A DNA stretch of 18,336 nucleotides from CAYLSV01 sp964386435 (GCA_964386435.1 CAYLSV010000069.1:1-18336); one strand, 5' to 3'. Shown: positions 7,087 through 14,533, numbered from the stretch's first letter. Notes: a model not told the origin generated them from the sequence alone. Numbers and translations are program-made.

Positions 7087-8979
7087 TTGAACAAGCTCAA
7101 ACTATCGACCAAGCTGATCGCCAGTTTCCTCGGCCTCGCCGGCGTAACTGCGGGCGTGGGCGGCTACGCCGCCTACCAGATGGCCGCCGCCGCCGAGCAG
7201 GCGGCGCTGATCAGCGACGAGTACATGCCGCTCACCGAGCAGGTCACGCTCTCGGTCCAGCAGGTCGCCGACGTCATCCAGGCCGGCCAGCTCTACCTGG
7301 GCACCGGCGACGAAAAATACTGGCGGCAGTACAGCAAACTTTGGGACGACGTCGCCACCTCGGCCACCCAAGCCCGCGACATGGCCGCCGAGTCGCAGAA
7401 TTTGACGCACGAGGTGCCCAAAATTTCCAATGCGCTGAAGCTGGCGGCAGACTGCAAGGTGGCGATGGAGTCGGGCCACGTCGCCCACGAACAGCTCCGC
7501 CGCAACCGCCAGGACATGGACACCGCCGCGGCAACGATGGTGCAGAGTCTGGCCGAGTTCCAGAACGGCCAGGAGCAGAAGATTGTCAGCGATGTCCGCG
7601 CCGGTGCGACGGTTGCTCAAATGGAAAGCCGCCGCTTGCGGCTCGCCGCTGCCAACGAGCTGCGCAACGCCGCCAATCGCGTCCGCATTCTCGCGTTCAA
7701 GGGTGTGGCCGACGGCGACGCCCAAGCGCTCAAGGCCGTCGAGCCGGAACTCCGCATGGCCTACGGGATCATCGACGACGTCATGCCTCAGCTCCGCGAC
7801 ATGGCAGACCGCGAGGCGGTCGAGTCGATCCGGGCCGATTTGCAGTCGTACGAAGGAGCCGTCGCCCGCGTGCAGGTGGCCCTGTCGTCGCTTATCGCGG
7901 CAACGGAGAGCCGGTCGGAGATCGTGCTGGCGTTGGCCCACGAAATCAACGAGGTCGCGCTGGAGGTCGAGCACCTCACGCTCGAAGCCTCAGAGCAGGG
8001 CGCGGCGCAACTGAGCCGCGCGAAGCTGTACTTGCTCGGCATCATGGTGCTGGCCGTGGCGGCGTCGGTCGGGGTGGCGCTGATCGTCACGCGGTCGATT
8101 GTCGGCCCGATGACGCGGATCGCCGAGGCACTGGGCGCGGGGGCTGACGAGGCCGCTCACGCCGCGGGGCAGGTCAGCACCACCAGCCAAAGCCTGGCCC
8201 AGGGGGCGAGCGAGCAGGCGGCGAGTCTGGAGGAATCCAGCGCCGCGCTCGAGGAAATCAGCGGCATGGCCCAGCAGTCGGCCGACAACACCCAGCAGGC
8301 CGCCGGCCTCGCCGGCGAAGCCCGGGCCGCCGCGGCCCAAGGCACCCAGGCCGCCGAACGGCTCCGCCACAGCATGGCCGAGATCGCCAGCAGCGCCGAC
8401 GAAACCGCCAAGATTATCAAGACGATCGACGAGATCGCGTTCCAGACGAACCTGCTCGCCCTCAACGCCGCCGTCGAAGCGGCAAGGGCCGGCGAGGCCG
8501 GCAAGGGCTTTGCCGTCGTCGCCGACGAGGTGCGGGCGCTGGCCCTGCGGTCGGCCGAGGCGGCGCGGGAGACCAACCGCCTGATCGAGGGCAGCGTCGA
8601 AAACGCCCGTGCCGGCAACGACGTGACCGGCGAGGTCGAGCAGGCGTTGGGCGGCATCGCCGGGGGCGTGAACAAGGTCGACCAACTCATCGGCGAGATT
8701 GCCGCCGCCGGCCGCGAGCAAGCCCAAGGCGTCGAGCAGGTCAACCGCAGTGTCAGCCAGATGGACCAGGTGACGCAACAGACGGCCAGCGGCGCCGAGC
8801 GTGCCGCCGCCGCCGCCGAGCAGCTCACCGGGCAGGCCGAGAAAGTCCGCCAAGCCGTCGCCGAACTCCGCGAGTTGGTCGGCACCACCGCCGCCACCTC
8901 GACCAACGACGGCGGGCCGCCACGCACCTTCAAGCTGCCGTTCGGCGATCGATCTGAGTCGACCCGCCGCGCCGCGTAA
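7087..8979 (+). CDS. Methyl-accepting chemotaxis protein 1, long periplasmic helical domain
   Basis: A transmembrane chemoreceptor of 630 residues. It starts NKLKLSTKLIASF, matching mcp2 (FQNVKLSTKLAASF), which supports the TTG start at 7087. The first membrane segment is about 10-28. A periplasmic, all-helical region of about 280 residues follows; its length and the QAGQLYLGTGDEKYW motif suggest an HBM-like (helical bimodular) ligand domain, though this is not certain. The second membrane segment is about 313-335. Only the first HAMP helix (SIVGPMTRIAEAL) is recognisable. The cytoplasmic coiled coil has methylation-type ASEQAASLEESSAALEE and the conserved tip EIAFQTNLLALNAAVEAARAG (tip around 448-470), where CheA and CheW bind. 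The C terminus is SESTRRAA, with no NWETF-like tether. GTG 7018 would add 23 unlikely residues. A terminator-like hairpin follows at 9015. Confidence 0.93.
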   Translation: MNKLKLSTKLIASFLGLAGVTAGVGGYAAYQMAAAAEQAALISDEYMPLTEQVTLSVQQVADVIQAGQLYLGTGDEKYWRQYSKLWDDVATSATQARDMAAESQNLTHEVPKISNALKLAADCKVAMESGHVAHEQLRRNRQDMDTAAATMVQSLAEFQNGQEQKIVSDVRAGATVAQMESRRLRLAAANELRNAANRVRILAFKGVADGDAQALKAVEPELRMAYGIIDDVMPQLRDMADREAVESIRADLQSYEGAVARVQVALSSLIAATESRSEIVLALAHEINEVALEVEHLTLEASEQGAAQLSRAKLYLLGIMVLAVAASVGVALIVTRSIVGPMTRIAEALGAGADEAAHAAGQVSTTSQSLAQGASEQAASLEESSAALEEISGMAQQSADNTQQAAGLAGEARAAAAQGTQAAERLRHSMAEIASSADETAKIIKTIDEIAFQTNLLALNAAVEAARAGEAGKGFAVVADEVRALALRSAEAARETNRLIEGSVENARAGNDVTGEVEQALGGIAGGVNKVDQLIGEIAAAGREQAQGVEQVNRSVSQMDQVTQQTASGAERAAAAAEQLTGQAEKVRQAVAELRELVGTTAATSTNDGGPPRTFKLPFGDRSESTRRAA

Positions 8980-9014
8980 CCCGCGGTGAGCGCACAATTT
9001 GCCGCTGAAAACCC

Positions 9015-9049
9015 GAAGCCGGCCCCGCTATCCAGCGGGGCCGGCTTTC
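9015..9049 (+). terminator. Rho-independent terminator-like hairpin after mcp1
   Basis: A perfect 14-pair stem (AAGCCGGCCCCGCT at 9016-9029 with 9034-9047, plus a G-T pair outside) closes a 4-base loop (ATCC) and is followed by TTTCG. The stem is very stable, but the T tract is short, so termination may be partial. It lies 36 bases after the mcp1 stop, inside the chemotaxis cluster, and implies that mcp2 has its own promoter in 9050-9172. I see no firm promoter there. Confidence 0.7.
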
Positions 9050-9172
9050 GCTAAAGCTTGCCGAATGTAACCGGGTTGAATAGCCGAAGAAGAGGGCGGG
9101 GAGCCTTCGAGCACACACCACACCGCGGCCCATGGCCGACGCCGTCTGTTCGATCCGAAGCCAGGGGCCTTC

Positions 9173-11092
9173 ATGTTTCAAAACGTCAAACTCTCGACCA
9201 AGCTCGCCGCCAGTTTCGCCGGCTTCGCCTTCGCCACCGCCGGCGTCGGCGGCTACGCCGTGTGGTCGATGAACTCGGCCTCCGAACGGGCGCAGCTCAT
9301 CGGCGAAGAGTACATGCCGATCATCGAATCGGTGACCACCACCTCGCAGACGGTGGGCACCGTCATCCACGCCGGCCAGCAGTACCTGGCCACCGGCGAC
9401 CCGCAGTACTGGGACCAGTACAACCGGCTCTGGGACGAAGTCGCCGCCTCGGCCCAAGAGGCCCGCCAGATGTGCGCGGAGTCGCGGAACCTCCAACACG
9501 AAGTCGACCGCATCGACGCCGCCCTTCAGCGGGCCGCCGATTGCAAGGCCGCCATGCTCGCCGGCCGGGCGGCTCACGAGGACCTTGCCGCCGGCCGCGC
9601 CGAGATGGGTGAGGCGGCCCGGTTGTTGATGGCCGATTTGGAGATGTTCCAAAACGCCCAGAACCGCTACTTCGATTTGGAGCGTGCCGGGCCCGGTGCC
9701 GAGCAGCCGACGCGCCATCGCGTGACGTCCGCCGCCGCGTTGGCCAATGCCGCGATTCAAGTGCGGGCCTTCACGTTCGAGGCCATGGTCGACAACGACC
9801 CGGTCGCCCGGCAGCGGGCCCACGCCGAACTCGAGCGGGCCCACATCATCATCGAAGGGCTGATGCCGAAGCTGGAGACGCGCGACGACATCGACACGCT
9901 CGAGCAGATCCACCACGACCTCAACAAGTTCAGCACCGGCGTCGAGCACGCCGAGACGTCCTTTATCGAACTCGCCGAGGTCAAGAAGCAGCGGGCCGTG
10001 GCCGTTGTCGAGCTGGCCCGGGCGGTGGACGGGGTGACGATGGAGATCGAGCACCTCACCCTCGACGCCGCCCGCACCACGACGGCCGAGGCCAACCGGG
10101 TGCAGTGGCTGCTGACGGTGGTCGTGGCGTTGTGCTTCGCCGCCAGCCTCGTCGTGGCGTTCGTGATGACGCGGATGATCGTCGGGCCGCTCTCGCGGAT
10201 CGCGGCGAACCTGAACCTTGGCTCGCGGGAAGTCGCCGGCGTCGCCGGGCAGGTGTCGGCCACCAGCCAAAGCCTGGCCCAGGGTGCCAGCGAGCAGGCG
10301 GCGAGTCTGGAGGAAACCAGCAGCGCGATTGCCGAGATGAGCAGCATGGCCAAACAGTCGGCCGACAACGCCCAGCAGGCCGCCGCCCTGGCCGGTGAGG
10401 CCCGCAGTGCGGCCGAGCAGGGCACCGAGGCCGCCGAACGGCTGCGGGCCAGCATGACCGAGATCGCCAGCAGCGCCGATGAAACCGCCAAGATTATCAA
10501 AACGATCGACGAGATCGCGTTTCAGACGAATTTGCTCGCCCTCAATGCGGCGGTGGAAGCGGCCCGCGCCGGCGAGGCGGGCAAGGGGTTTGCCGTCGTC
10601 GCCGACGAGGTGCGGGCGCTGGCCCAACGCTCGGCCGAGGCGGCCCGCGAGACGAACCGCTTGATCCAAGGCAGCGTCGACAACGCCCGCGCCGGCGGCG
10701 AAGTGGCCGACGAGGTCGAGCAGGTGTTGGCCGCCATTGCCGGCGGTGTGGGCAAGGTCGACGCGCTTATCGGCGAGATCGCCAACGCCGGCACCGACCA
10801 AGCCAACGGTGTCGAGCAGATCAACCACAGCGTCAGCCAGATGGACCAGGTGACCCAGCAAACCGCCGCCGGGTCTGAAGAGTCGGCCGCCGCCGCCCGG
10901 GAGCTGTCGGGGCAGGCCGAGGAAGTCCGGCAAGCTGTGGCCGGCCTGACCCGCTTGATCGGCGGCAACGCCGGTGCCCTGCCCGCCGCGCCCGACGCCG
11001 AGCCGGCGAACATGAAACTCGCAGGGGCTGGCTCCAAATTCCGGCGCCTGCTCGGCAAACGCGATGCGGGCGAAATCCGCCAAGCCGCGTGA
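9173..11092 (+). CDS. Methyl-accepting chemotaxis protein 2, paralogue of MCP1
   Basis: A 639-residue chemoreceptor with the same plan as mcp1. Membrane segments are at about 12-30 and 310-333, with about 280 periplasmic helical residues between them. The periplasmic parts of the two share clear but loose similarity (for example HAGQQYLATGDPQYW here), as in paralogues tuned to different ligands. After the second membrane segment comes MIVGPLSRIAANL and then directly the coiled coil, with no second HAMP helix. The signalling tip (EIAFQTNLLALNAAVEAARAG, about 446-467) is identical to the other two receptors. The C-terminal tail is basic (SKFRRLLGKRDAGEIRQAA) and ends in Ala-Ala. AGGGG at 9163-9167 lies five bases before the ATG. 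cheW follows after 67 bases, apparently in the same transcript. HBM-like sensing is inferred, and the ligand is unknown. Confidence 0.95.
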   Translation: MFQNVKLSTKLAASFAGFAFATAGVGGYAVWSMNSASERAQLIGEEYMPIIESVTTTSQTVGTVIHAGQQYLATGDPQYWDQYNRLWDEVAASAQEARQMCAESRNLQHEVDRIDAALQRAADCKAAMLAGRAAHEDLAAGRAEMGEAARLLMADLEMFQNAQNRYFDLERAGPGAEQPTRHRVTSAAALANAAIQVRAFTFEAMVDNDPVARQRAHAELERAHIIIEGLMPKLETRDDIDTLEQIHHDLNKFSTGVEHAETSFIELAEVKKQRAVAVVELARAVDGVTMEIEHLTLDAARTTTAEANRVQWLLTVVVALCFAASLVVAFVMTRMIVGPLSRIAANLNLGSREVAGVAGQVSATSQSLAQGASEQAASLEETSSAIAEMSSMAKQSADNAQQAAALAGEARSAAEQGTEAAERLRASMTEIASSADETAKIIKTIDEIAFQTNLLALNAAVEAARAGEAGKGFAVVADEVRALAQRSAEAARETNRLIQGSVDNARAGGEVADEVEQVLAAIAGGVGKVDALIGEIANAGTDQANGVEQINHSVSQMDQVTQQTAAGSEESAAAARELSGQAEEVRQAVAGLTRLIGGNAGALPAAPDAEPANMKLAGAGSKFRRLLGKRDAGEIRQAA

Positions 11093-11159
11093 AGCTGGTG
11101 CAACAAACAACCGATTCGTCAGATGCAGTCTGTTTTTCTGGATTCACCCGGACCTCGCG

Positions 11160-11705
11160 ATGAGCAACGACAACGACCTTCAATCGGCCCACGACGCCGC
11201 CGGCGACCGCGGCGGCAAGTACCTGACCTTCGCCCTCGGCGACGAGGGGTACGGCATCGAGATCACCCGCGTCCGCGAGATCGTCGGCTACATGGCCGTC
11301 ACCGCCGTGCCCGGCACGCCGCCGCACGTCAAGGGCGTGGTGAACCTGCGCGGCCAAGTGATCAGCGTCATGGATCTGCGCAGCCGCTTCGGGATCGAGA
11401 GCGTTGAGCCGACCGACGAGACGTGCATCGTCGTCGTCGAGGCCAAGCGGGGCGGCCGCAAGGTCAGCACCGGCTTGGTGGTCGATCGCGTCGATGACGT
11501 CGAGCAAATCGCAGACGCCGACGTCGAGGACGCCCCGGACATGGGCGGCGTGGAGACAAACTACATCCGCGGCATGGGCAAGTGCGGCGAAAAGCAGGAG
11601 AAAGTGAAGATCCTGCTCGACGCCGACGAAGTCCTCGGCGTCGCCGATGCCGATGGGGCGCAGCAAAGTTCGCCGGAGATGGACGATTTGGCGTTGGCCG
11701 CTTAA
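11160..11705 (+). CDS. cheW: Chemotaxis coupling protein CheW
   Basis: The adaptor that links receptors to CheA; 181 residues, slightly longer than the usual 150-170. The CheW fold starts at KYLTFALGDEGYGIEITRV. The hallmark segment VKGVVNLRGQVISVMDLR (about 58-75), which forms the receptor and CheA contact surface, is complete. The core ends near VKILLDADEVL, and about 20 further residues form a tail ending MDDLALAA. That ending is the same as the last four residues of the ssrA degradation tag (ALAA). ATG 11160 is chosen because the fold begins soon after it; the frame is open back to 11064, but that would overlap mcp2. No strong ribosome binding site is seen. It lies between mcp2 and mcp3 and is the only cheW in the cluster. 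Confidence 0.96.
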   Translation: MSNDNDLQSAHDAAGDRGGKYLTFALGDEGYGIEITRVREIVGYMAVTAVPGTPPHVKGVVNLRGQVISVMDLRSRFGIESVEPTDETCIVVVEAKRGGRKVSTGLVVDRVDDVEQIADADVEDAPDMGGVETNYIRGMGKCGEKQEKVKILLDADEVLGVADADGAQQSSPEMDDLALAA

Positions 11706-11751
11706 GGCCCGTTGCGCGTCCTTGGAGAGAGAACCTTTCGCCCGAGTGGCC

Positions 11752-13344
11752 ATGAACCTGAAGCAGAAGATCATCACCGGTTTCGCCGTCGCGGCGCTGC
11801 CCGCCGTCATCCTGGGCGGCTTGAATTACATGAGCGGCCAAGGCGTGTGCGAACGCGTCGAGGAGATCGTCAGCGACCATTTGCCCGGAACGTACTACAG
11901 CGGGTTGGCCGATGCGTGGTGCCGGATGGAGTACGTCCATTTGTTCCGCCACGTCGTCGCCGAGCCCGATGCCAAGGCGGCTGAGGAGCAACAGCTCACG
12001 CAGATGATCACCGCCGCCACGGGCGATTTGCAGAAGTACGGCGCCCGGCCGATGACGCCCGAGGACGAAAAGCTTTTCGCCGCCACCGACGCCGCATACA
12101 AGGCGTGGGCAGGCACCCGCGGTCGCATCCTTGAATTGAGCCGGTCGGGCGAGAAAGACCGGGCCGCGCTCATGCTCGAGGACGAGGGGCACAAGCAGTT
12201 CGTCGCCCTCACCGACCTGACCGGGCAACTCATGGACTTCCACGGTGAGCAGGGCGGCGAGGCCGGCCGCGCGATTGAAGAGGCCGTGGCGTCGCAGCAA
12301 TGGATCACGATCCTCGGCGGCGGCATCGCGCTGGCGTTCGGCATCGGGCTGGGCTTTGTCTACAGCCGCCAGATCGCCGGCGGGTTGGGCCGCAGCGTCG
12401 ACACCCTCGCCAGCGGCGCGGCGCAGACCCGGGCCGCGGCCGATCAGGTGTCGACCACCAGCCAAAGCCTCGCCCAAGGGGCCAGCGAGCAGGCGGCGAG
12501 CCTCGAAGAAACCAGCAGCGCCATCGAAGAGATGAGCAGCATGACCAAGAAGAACGCCGACACCGCCAGTCAGGCGAGCAGCCTGGCCGAGGAGTCGGCC
12601 GCCGCCGCCGACCGCGGCACCGAGGCGATGGGCCGCATGTCCGAGGCGATGGCCCGCATCGAAACCGCCGCCGACGAGACGGCCAAGATCATCAAGACGA
12701 TCGACGAGATCGCGTTCCAAACGAACCTGCTCGCGCTCAACGCCGCGGTTGAGGCGGCCCGCGCGGGAGAAGCCGGCAAAGGCTTTGCCGTCGTCGCCGA
12801 CGAGGTGCGGGCGCTGGCCCAGCGCTCGGCCGAGGCGGCGAAGGACACCGGCTCGCTTATCCAGCAGAGCGTCGATAGCAGCCGCACGGGCGTCGAGACC
12901 GGCGGCGAAGTGGCGACGGTTCTTGGAGAAATCAGCGATTCGGCCCGCAAAGTCAACACGCTGATCGCCGAGATCGCCGCCGCCAGCGGCGAGCAGGCCC
13001 AAGGCATTGAGCAGATCAACGGCAGCGTCAGCCAAATGGACCAGGTGACCCAGCAGACCGCCGCCAACGCCGAAGAGTCGGCCGCCGCCGCGGAGGAACT
13101 GGCCGCCCAAAGCCGGCAGGTCGGGCAGGTCGTCGATGAGCTGCAGCGCCTGATCGGCGTGTCGTCCGCCCCGGCCCCGGCCCCGACGCCTGCCCCGCGG
13201 CCGATGCCGCAGGACGACTCGTTCGTCCCGTCCCCGGCTCGCCCGATTCCGGCCCCTGTGCGCACGTCCACCCCGCCAAGCGACGCCAGCGACATGATCC
13301 CGTTCGACGAAGACTTCAGCGACTTCGGCTCCAAGGCCGCCTGA
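11752..13344 (+). CDS. Methyl-accepting chemotaxis protein 3, short periplasmic four-helix domain
   Basis: A 530-residue chemoreceptor. The first membrane segment is about 6-25 (from IITGFAVAALPAVILGG) and the second about 184-205 (WITILGGGIALAFGIGLG). The periplasmic part is about 155 residues and helical, fitting a 4HB_MCP-type domain rather than the long domain of mcp1 and mcp2. A canonical HAMP is not visible. The coiled coil carries ASEQAASLEETSSAIEEMSS and the conserved tip at about 319-340. The end differs from its neighbours: a Pro/Ala-rich linker (APAPAPTPAPRP onward, about 470-510) leads to an acidic, aromatic peptide IPFDEDFSDFGSKAA. Similar D-D-D-F-x-D-F endings are known from other bacterial receptors and may tether CheR or CheB. 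ATG 11752 fits the membrane segment; GTG 11746 and the open frame back to 11647 are less likely. Confidence 0.94.
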   Translation: MNLKQKIITGFAVAALPAVILGGLNYMSGQGVCERVEEIVSDHLPGTYYSGLADAWCRMEYVHLFRHVVAEPDAKAAEEQQLTQMITAATGDLQKYGARPMTPEDEKLFAATDAAYKAWAGTRGRILELSRSGEKDRAALMLEDEGHKQFVALTDLTGQLMDFHGEQGGEAGRAIEEAVASQQWITILGGGIALAFGIGLGFVYSRQIAGGLGRSVDTLASGAAQTRAAADQVSTTSQSLAQGASEQAASLEETSSAIEEMSSMTKKNADTASQASSLAEESAAAADRGTEAMGRMSEAMARIETAADETAKIIKTIDEIAFQTNLLALNAAVEAARAGEAGKGFAVVADEVRALAQRSAEAAKDTGSLIQQSVDSSRTGVETGGEVATVLGEISDSARKVNTLIAEIAAASGEQAQGIEQINGSVSQMDQVTQQTAANAEESAAAAEELAAQSRQVGQVVDELQRLIGVSSAPAPAPTPAPRPMPQDDSFVPSPARPIPAPVRTSTPPSDASDMIPFDEDFSDFGSKAA

Positions 13345-13370
13345 GCTGCTCAATTATCCTGCCCCGCCCG

Positions 13371-13404
13371 CGGCGCCGCAGCCTTGCTGCGGCGTCGTGC
13401 TTTT
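13371..13404 (+). terminator. Rho-independent terminator after mcp3
   Basis: A stem of 12 pairs with one G-T (13371-13382 with 13386-13397, core CGCCGCAGC/GCTGCGGCG) has a 3-base loop CTT and is followed by TGCTTTT. It lies 26 bases after the mcp3 stop. It is the best intrinsic terminator in the cluster and suggests that cheR begins a new transcript within 13405-13506. Confidence 0.75.
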
Positions 13405-13495
13405 CACAACTCACGCGACCGTCACAAACGGCCGACACATCGGGCAGAAGGTCGCGCTTCGGGGGACAAGAAGCGACGGCGAGTTTCACCGCGTC

Positions 13496-13500
13496 AGGAG
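13496..13500 (+). promoter_or_regulatory. Shine-Dalgarno site that decides the cheR start
   Basis: AGGAG lies six bases before a TTG at 13507. In-frame starts further up (13384) cross the terminator hairpin and give a basic, low-complexity extension, so this site marks the likely real start. Confidence 0.6.
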
Positions 13501-13506
13501 CCTGAT

Positions 13507-14397
13507 TTGCCCGCCGTTGCCAATCCATCCGCCAACCCGCTCAGCGGCCCGAGCCTGAGCGACGCCGAGTTCCGGCGGGTCGCCGACGTGATCTACGAGC
13601 ACTGCGGCATCGATTTAAACGACGGCAAGCGCGAGCTGGTCCGCAGCCGCCTGAGTCGCCGTTTGCACGAGACGAAGACGCCGAGCTTCACCGCCTACCT
13701 CGACCGCATCGAGCAGGCGTACAGCCGGCGGGGCTCGCAGTGCGATCTGGAATTCCAGACGTTCGTCGACACGCTGAGCACGAACCTCACCAGTTTCTAC
13801 CGGGAACGCGACCACTTCGACCATTTGACGAACACGCACCTGCCGCGGCTGCTGGAGCAGAAGCGCCGGGTCGGCGATCGCAAGCTGCGCGGCTGGTCGG
13901 CCGGGTGCAGCAGCGGCGAGGAACCGTACACCATCGGCCTCTCGCTGTTCGACAAGCTCGGGCCGGACTTGGGCGGGTTCGACGTGAAGCTGTTGGCCAG
14001 CGACCTCTCGACCCGCGTGCTCCGCAAGGCGGCCGCCGGCGTGTACGAGGCCGACCGGCTGAAGGACGTGCCGGCGAAGCTGCGGGCCGACCACTTCGAG
14101 CCCCGCACGCTGCCCATCGGCGGCGGGGCGGCGCTGGCGGCGGGTCCACGTTTGCGGGGCATGATCGCCTTCCGCCACGTCAACCTGATGGAGCCGTGGC
14201 CGTTCATCGGGCCCTTCGACTTTGTCTTCTGTCGCAACGTGATGATCTACTTCGACAAGCAGACCCAGCAGCGGCTGGTCAACCGCTACCACGACGTGCT
14301 CGCCCCCGGCGGCGTGCTCTACACCGGCCACAGCGAGTCGCTCACCGGCGTCGAACACCCGTTCAAGTTCGAGCGGGCGACGGTGTATCGGAAGTAG
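13507..14397 (+). CDS. cheR: Chemotaxis protein methyltransferase CheR
   Basis: Methylates receptor glutamates with S-adenosylmethionine; 296 residues from a TTG start with AGGAG six bases upstream. The N-terminal helical domain begins LSDAEFRRVADVIYEHCGI (about 18-36). The family segment STNLTSFYRERDHFDHL (91-107) and the SAM-binding WSAGCSSGEEPYTIGL (130-145) follow. LLASDLSTRVLRKA (162-175), the beta-subdomain region and FDFVFCRNVMIYFD (237-250) complete the methyltransferase fold, which ends GGVLYTGHSESL. Length and motifs are normal for CheR. No TPR tail is present, so recruitment to receptors would depend on the core enzyme. The frame is open up to 13384, but that region holds the mcp3 terminator. 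A heptamer repeat array begins three bases after the stop codon. Confidence 0.96.
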   Translation: MPAVANPSANPLSGPSLSDAEFRRVADVIYEHCGIDLNDGKRELVRSRLSRRLHETKTPSFTAYLDRIEQAYSRRGSQCDLEFQTFVDTLSTNLTSFYRERDHFDHLTNTHLPRLLEQKRRVGDRKLRGWSAGCSSGEEPYTIGLSLFDKLGPDLGGFDVKLLASDLSTRVLRKAAAGVYEADRLKDVPAKLRADHFEPRTLPIGGGAALAAGPRLRGMIAFRHVNLMEPWPFIGPFDFVFCRNVMIYFDKQTQQRLVNRYHDVLAPGGVLYTGHSESLTGVEHPFKFERATVYRK

Positions 14398-14399
14398 TT

Positions 14400-14533
14400 C
14401 TTGGTTGTTTGTTCTTGGTCCTTTGTTGTTTGACCAAGGGCGAAGCAACTTGCCAGATCAACGGGCCGATGAAGAAGCAGGCATCCTTGTTCACGAAGAA
14501 CGAAGGACAAAGAACCAAGGACAACGGACCAAG
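14400..14533. repeat. Inverted heptamer repeat array between cheR and cheD
   Basis: Five uninterrupted 7-base units of consensus CTTNGTY fill 14400-14434: CTTGGTT, GTTTGTT, CTTGGTC, CTTTGTT, GTTTGAC. After 57 bases, six units of the reverse-complement consensus RACNAAG fill 14492-14533: CACGAAG, AACGAAG, GACAAAG, AACCAAG, GACAACG, GACCAAG. The last unit touches the cheD ATG. A 7-pair local hairpin (CTTGGTC 14414-14420 with GACCAAG 14432-14438) is also present. The arrays are much poorer in GC than the genes around them. In RNA the two halves could form a long imperfect stem enclosing 57 bases. The arrangement resembles the array at 3200-3255 but uses a different heptamer. No transposase or other mobile gene is linked. 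Confidence 0.8.

Noticed and set aside
9052..9090. A sigma-28-like promoter before mcp2: TAAAGCTT at 9052 and GCCGAAGA at 9083
   Set aside because: Each half resembles its consensus, but the gap is 23 bases instead of about 11, and no other correctly spaced pair was found.
8930..11110. A 726-codon open frame on the minus strand opposite mcp2
   Set aside because: It mirrors the codon positions of mcp2, which has a clear family, motifs and membrane segments. The translation is Gly/Leu/Ala/Arg-rich without recognisable domains, as expected for an antisense frame in GC-rich DNA.
11122..11138. CAGA-TGCAG-TCTG followed by TTTTT between mcp2 and cheW as a terminator
   Set aside because: The stem is only four pairs, too weak for termination; mcp2 and cheW are more likely co-transcribed.
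11064..11159. An upstream start extending CheW by 32 residues
   Set aside because: It would overlap the end of mcp2, and the added residues do not resemble a CheW N terminus; ATG 11160 fits the fold.
11464..13353. A 629-codon open frame on the minus strand opposite cheW and mcp3
   Set aside because: Same reason: antisense shadow of genes with strong family evidence, with no motif of its own.
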